Source of the DNA: a virus
IMG/VR virus record: IMGVR_UViG_3300025927_000178
Span: 1-20,473 of that record
DNA length: 20,473 nucleotides
Strand: one strand, 5' to 3'
The notes beneath the pieces are model-generated. The model was not told the origin of the DNA. It did no database searches and saw only the letters and a list, made by a program, of their open reading frames with translations. A program made the translations under genes and the position numbers. Shown here in pieces: positions 18,221 through 20,473 of the stretch (position 1 is its first letter; each line of letters begins with the position of its first letter).

Positions 18221-18669
18221 GACTGCTTATGGGTCCAGTGCCCGTCTGAGTAGATGGTGGCTGACTCCCATGGCGCGTCCGAGTCGACGTACTGGACGAG
18301 CGCGGACGTGAACTTGGCCTGCGCGTACCAGCCGACGCGGTAGGAGCCGACGCCGCCCCACTTCGAGCTGTCGATGATCCCGTCATACACCCAGGTCACC
18401 GAGCCCGTGCCGGTCCTGGTGACGGTGCCCTTCGTGATATGGCCACCACTCCAGCAGACGTTCATCCGCGTCGTCCATGTCCACAGGCGGCCGCCGAACA
18501 CTCCGTCACGGTACACCTTCAGCGTGTAGACGGAGCAGCCACTGGCTGAGCGTGGGCTGACGCTGGCAGTGCTGGTGGTCTTGCCCGGCGTCGCGTCACT
18601 CGATGCCATCGCCGTGGTCGGCGCTGCGAGCGCGATCAGCGCCATCATCAGGAGGAGTACGGTCTTCAT
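18208..18669 (-). CDS. Secreted protein of unknown function (153 aa)
   Basis: A signal peptide, MKTVLLLMMALIALAAPTTA then MA (1-22), is followed by a Ser/Thr-rich linker to about residue 42. The mature domain looks beta-rich with regular aromatic residues (CSVYTLKVYRDGVFGGRLWT, GSVTWVYDGIIDSSKWGG) and ends SCGC. Four Cys could form two disulfides. The pattern recalls small secreted actinobacterial proteins of unknown role. ATG 18669 has AAGGAAAGG 8 nt upstream with a C6 run. It is the fourth apparent exported protein in the window. Confidence 0.75.
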   Translation of the reverse strand: MKTVLLLMMALIALAAPTTAMASSDATPGKTTSTASVSPRSASGCSVYTLKVYRDGVFGGRLWTWTTRMNVCWSGGHITKGTVTRTGTGSVTWVYDGIIDSSKWGGVGSYRVGWYAQAKFTSALVQYVDSDAPWESATIYSDGHWTHKQSCGC

Positions 18670-18763
18670 GGAAAATCCTTTCCTTGGGGGGTTTGGCGGG
18701 CGTCGATGCCCACCACATGACCAGTATCGTCCAGCCGACGATACCGGTCGCCGCCAGCATCAT
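18596..18763 (-). CDS. Possible small membrane protein overlapping the secreted gene (55 aa)
   Basis: ATG 18763 overlaps the previous stop as ATGA, and AGGA lies 8 nt upstream. The N-terminus, MMLAATGIVGWTILVMWWAS, looks like a membrane helix and is followed by TPAKPPKERIF. The ORF then runs 74 nt into the next gene in another frame. The coupled start and helix support it; the long overlap argues against it. Confidence 0.45.
   Translation of the reverse strand: MMLAATGIVGWTILVMWWASTPAKPPKERIFHEDRTPPDDGADRARSADHGDGIE
18677..18691 (-). promoter_or_regulatory. C-run leader box with Shine-Dalgarno AAGGAAAGG
   Basis: Six C followed by AAGGAAAGG on the minus strand, 8 nt before ATG 18669. No TTGACA promoter precedes it. 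It matches the box of the immunity-like gene (109-124). Confidence 0.6.
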
Positions 18764-19230
18764 CGCGTCGTCCTGACGCTAGCCCGGCGGGTCTTCGGTA
18801 CCGCTCGGTGGTGCTGTTCCACGATCTCGGCGTAGGCCTGGTTCTTGCAGACCGAGTCCAGCACCTTGCGGTTGACTTTCCAGCTGGTCACCGGCGTGGC
18901 CAGCTCGTCCGATCGCTCGGCTGGCAGCCCGGCTGCCTCCAGCTTGGCCAGCATCTCCGGCACGTCCCAGTACTCGTGCGTACAAACGTCGGGGCCGTCC
19001 ACCGTCACCTCGAGGTCGCCGTGGCGGATCGTGTACCGGCCCTGGCGGTCGGCCTCCGCCACCAGCGCCTCCTGCAGCGCCCGGATCGTGAGGCGCAGCT
19101 GCTCGGCCTGCCAGTCCTGCAACTCGCGCAGCACGCTGCTCACCTGGCGGGTATCGGTCAGGTCGATGACGACGCCCGACGCCGGTGGGTAGTAGATGGT
19201 CAGCTCGGTCGATTCGTCAGGCGTCGGCAT
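18760..19230 (-). CDS. Unknown protein next to Rad52 (156 aa)
   Basis: ATG 19230 has GGAGG upstream and overlaps the previous gene by 14 nt. The chain begins MPTPDESTELTIYYPPASGVVIDLTD, then a helical region (SSVLRELQDWQAEQLRLTIRALQEALVAEADRQG), a short beta part (YTIRHGDLEVTVDG), and a C-terminal part with WDVPEMLAKLEAAGLP and SWKVNRKVLDSVCKNQAYAEIVEQH. This layout recalls a protein often encoded near recombination genes in actinophages, for which I know no function. It is probably part of the replication/recombination set. Confidence 0.7.
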   Translation of the reverse strand: MPTPDESTELTIYYPPASGVVIDLTDTRQVSSVLRELQDWQAEQLRLTIRALQEALVAEADRQGRYTIRHGDLEVTVDGPDVCTHEYWDVPEMLAKLEAAGLPAERSDELATPVTSWKVNRKVLDSVCKNQAYAEIVEQHHRAVPKTRRASVRTTR

Positions 19231-19423
19231 TCGCCGCCTCCATGATGTTGGCCCGGACGCGGATGATCCACCCGCGCAGCTCGTCCGGCAGTGGCCCGGT
19301 GTAGTTCCCGTCCGGGTAGAGCGAGTAGGGCGCGTTCTCGATGTGGTCGAGCAGGGCGATGATCCCGGCCGTGTAGCCCTGGCCGTACTCGTCGCGGAGC
19401 GCCTCGGTCAATGTCGTGGTCAT
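19217..19423 (-). CDS. Unknown small protein (68 aa) coupled to Rad52
   Basis: ATG 19423 overlaps the Rad52 stop as ATGA and has AAGGAG 7 nt upstream. The product, MTTTLTEALRDEYGQGYTAG, continues with helical sequence (IIALLDHIENAPYSLYPDGN, RGWIIRVRANIMEAANADA). No motif recognised. Tight coupling on both sides suggests a role with the recombination genes. Confidence 0.65.
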   Translation of the reverse strand: MTTTLTEALRDEYGQGYTAGIIALLDHIENAPYSLYPDGNYTGPLPDELRGWIIRVRANIMEAANADA

Positions 19424-20112
19424 TGTGCGTCTCCTTTCTCGAAGATCTGCAGTTGCTTCTCAGCCTCCGCCGGGTTACTGGCGGCGTAGTCGAGGGCGTT
19501 CGTGATCAGCTTGACGTCGTCCCGCTGGATCGATGCCATCCCCGCCGCCTTGTCGCGCAGCACGAACCGGACGACCCGCAGCGTCATGTCCTCGTCCACG
19601 TCGAGCTGGCGGGCGTGGGCCGCGACCTCGCTGGCCGACTGGTCATCCTGACGCTGGCCGCCGTTTCGGAATGCGCTCTGCTTGTCGTACAGGCTGAGCC
19701 CGAACTGGTCACCCAGACTGGTCATGGCTCGCTTCATCGCGTCGCTGCTGGCCTCCTTAGCGGCCAGTTCGTGGCAGGTGATGGTTGACCCTCCGTACTC
19801 GACCGCGTCGCCGTAGCCGACGTCTGAGCGCGTCAGGAAGCCATCGATGGTCACCTCCACGATCGCCAGGTAGCCGACTCTCCGGCCCTCCTTGCCATCC
19901 CGGCCCTCGAAGACCTCCTCGCCGATGCAGCGCAGCTCGACCAGGCGGGGTGCCCACCCGTCGTAGCCGAAGATCCGGTTGGCCTGGCGCTTGACGTCGT
20001 GCTGCTCCAGGTACGGCTGCTTCCGGCCGCCGCGGGCCTCGACCATCCGCACCCGGCTCGGATCAAGTGGCCGGTCGAGTGCCTCCAGGACTTCGGGTTC
20101 AACTGTCGCCAT
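19420..20112 (-). CDS. Rad52/Rad22-type single-strand annealing protein (230 aa)
   Basis: Binds single-stranded DNA and anneals complementary strands in phage recombination. The core spans about residues 34-144: YLEQHDVKRQANRIFGYDGWAP (34-55), YLAIVEVTIDGFLTRSDVGYG (81-101) and CHELAAKEASSDAMKRAM (113-130) with GDQFGLSLYDK (134-144). That last block, a helix before 'G.qFGl.LY', is diagnostic of the Rad52 family. A variable C-terminus follows (145-230), which may contact SSB or a nuclease. ATG 20112 has GGGAG upstream and overlaps the previous gene by 14 nt. No partner exonuclease is in the window. Confidence 0.9.
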   Translation of the reverse strand: MATVEPEVLEALDRPLDPSRVRMVEARGGRKQPYLEQHDVKRQANRIFGYDGWAPRLVELRCIGEEVFEGRDGKEGRRVGYLAIVEVTIDGFLTRSDVGYGDAVEYGGSTITCHELAAKEASSDAMKRAMTSLGDQFGLSLYDKQSAFRNGGQRQDDQSASEVAAHARQLDVDEDMTLRVVRFVLRDKAAGMASIQRDDVKLITNALDYAASNPAEAEKQLQIFEKGDAQ

Positions 20113-20317
20113 CGTTCCACTCCCATCCCTCAGCCGGCGCTGCCAGGCGGCGTGCCAGCGGCGTGTCGATGATGACGGCTAGCGGGTAGACGCGGCCGTC
20201 GTCGTCCTGCAGGCAGATCACGTCCACCGGCTCCCCGTCCAACCGGCTGGGCAGGATGCGGATACCCAGGCCGCGAACGATCTGCGCGAGCGTGGCGACC
20301 GAGCCGGGCCTGATCAT
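20099..20317 (-). CDS. Unknown small protein (72 aa)
   Basis: ATG 20317 overlaps the HTH gene stop as ATGA, with AGGA 5 nt upstream. The product begins MIRPGSVATLAQIVRGLGIR, then LDGEPVDVICLQDDDGRVYPLAVIIDTPLARRL. It looks like a small alpha/beta protein; the strand PVDVICLQDDDGRVYPLAV is the most regular part. No family recognised. Confidence 0.65.
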   Translation of the reverse strand: MIRPGSVATLAQIVRGLGIRILPSRLDGEPVDVICLQDDDGRVYPLAVIIDTPLARRLAAPAEGWEWNDGDS

Positions 20318-20473
20318 GGCTTCCTCACGATCGTGCCGATCCAGCTCGACGCGAAGCCGGTCGCGGTGGCGATCTCGCGGATCGTCATGCCCGCCCCGTG
20401 CGCGCGTTTGACCAGCGTCTTGAACTCGTTCGTCTGCTCAGCCAGCGAGGCCTGCGAGCGGCGGATCGCGTCC
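20314..20473 (-). CDS. Helix-turn-helix protein (partial, C-terminal 52 residues)
   Basis: The frame enters from the window edge and ends in TGA at 20314-20316. The visible part, SLAEQTNEFKTLVKRAHGAG, then MTIREIATATGFASSWIGTIVRKP, has an HTH (MTIREIATATGFASSWIGTI) of the resolvase/LuxR-like short type, often seen in small phage proteins and at the C-terminus of larger ones. Its N-terminus is outside, so full length and role are unknown. Confidence 0.7.
   Translation of the reverse strand, partial: DAIRRSQASLAEQTNEFKTLVKRAHGAGMTIREIATATGFASSWIGTIVRKP

Noticed and set aside
1-20473. CRISPR arrays, insertion sequences or integrase
   Set aside because: No regularly spaced long repeats, no transposase or integrase motifs found in any frame.

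Overview
This window looks like about 20 kb of a tailed-phage (or prophage) genome from a GC-rich, probably actinobacterial host. The basis is a terminase large subunit next to a small-subunit-like HTH protein and a ParB-type nuclease, a Rad52-type annealing protein, a superinfection-immunity-like membrane protein, three orphan DNA methyltransferases, an HNH protein, a tRNA-like gene, and dense packing of small genes. Every gene I support is on the minus strand, so transcription runs from high to low coordinates. Most neighbours overlap by 1, 4, 8 or 14 nt (ATGA, GTGA and similar), which indicates translational coupling. No integrase, portal, capsid or tail gene is visible.

Layout in transcription order. 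20473-18041: partial HTH gene, unknown gene, Rad52-like annealing protein, two unknown genes, a small membrane protein, a secreted protein and a two-helix membrane protein. 18029-17958: tRNA-like gene with an abnormal anticodon loop and T loop. 17821-15562: a 62-aa ORF that begins like the nearby methyltransferases, then an ADPPY methyltransferase and an SPPY methyltransferase. 15561-15114: the only long gap, about 450 bp. 15113-14250: a large unknown protein. 14213-11340: promoter-led operon with a membrane peptide, two small SH3/KOW-like proteins, a membrane protein, a DPPY methyltransferase and a secreted Rpf/transglycosylase-like protein. 11188-8315: second promoter-led operon with zinc-cysteine proteins, a secreted polysaccharide-deacetylase-like protein and several small ORFs, ending at a hairpin. 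8253-4684: HTH, winged-HTH-like, HNH, unknown, ribbon-helix-helix, ParB-like, TerS-like and TerL. 4646-496: a group of envelope and glycan genes downstream of TerL (ribbon-helix-helix protein, membrane peptide, secreted DUF1996 protein, zinc-ribbon ORF, SAM methyltransferase, GT-A-like and GT-B glycosyltransferases, small membrane proteins). 433-1: third promoter-led unit ending in the immunity-like gene at the window edge.

Two themes stand out. First, there is a repeated control module: TTGACA, a 17-nt spacer and a TAGnnT -10 inside a palindrome with GTCCA/TGGAC arms, then a leader ending in a C-run fused to the Shine-Dalgarno sequence (CCCCCCAAGGAG). It occurs upstream of three transcription units. 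A fourth palindrome lies just upstream of a small ribbon-helix-helix gene, which I infer could encode the regulator. Second, the phage carries four apparent signal-peptide proteins (DUF1996, NodB-like, Rpf-like and one unknown) plus two glycosyltransferases and several membrane peptides, which suggests remodelling of the host envelope. All functional statements come from reading the sequence. No database search was possible.
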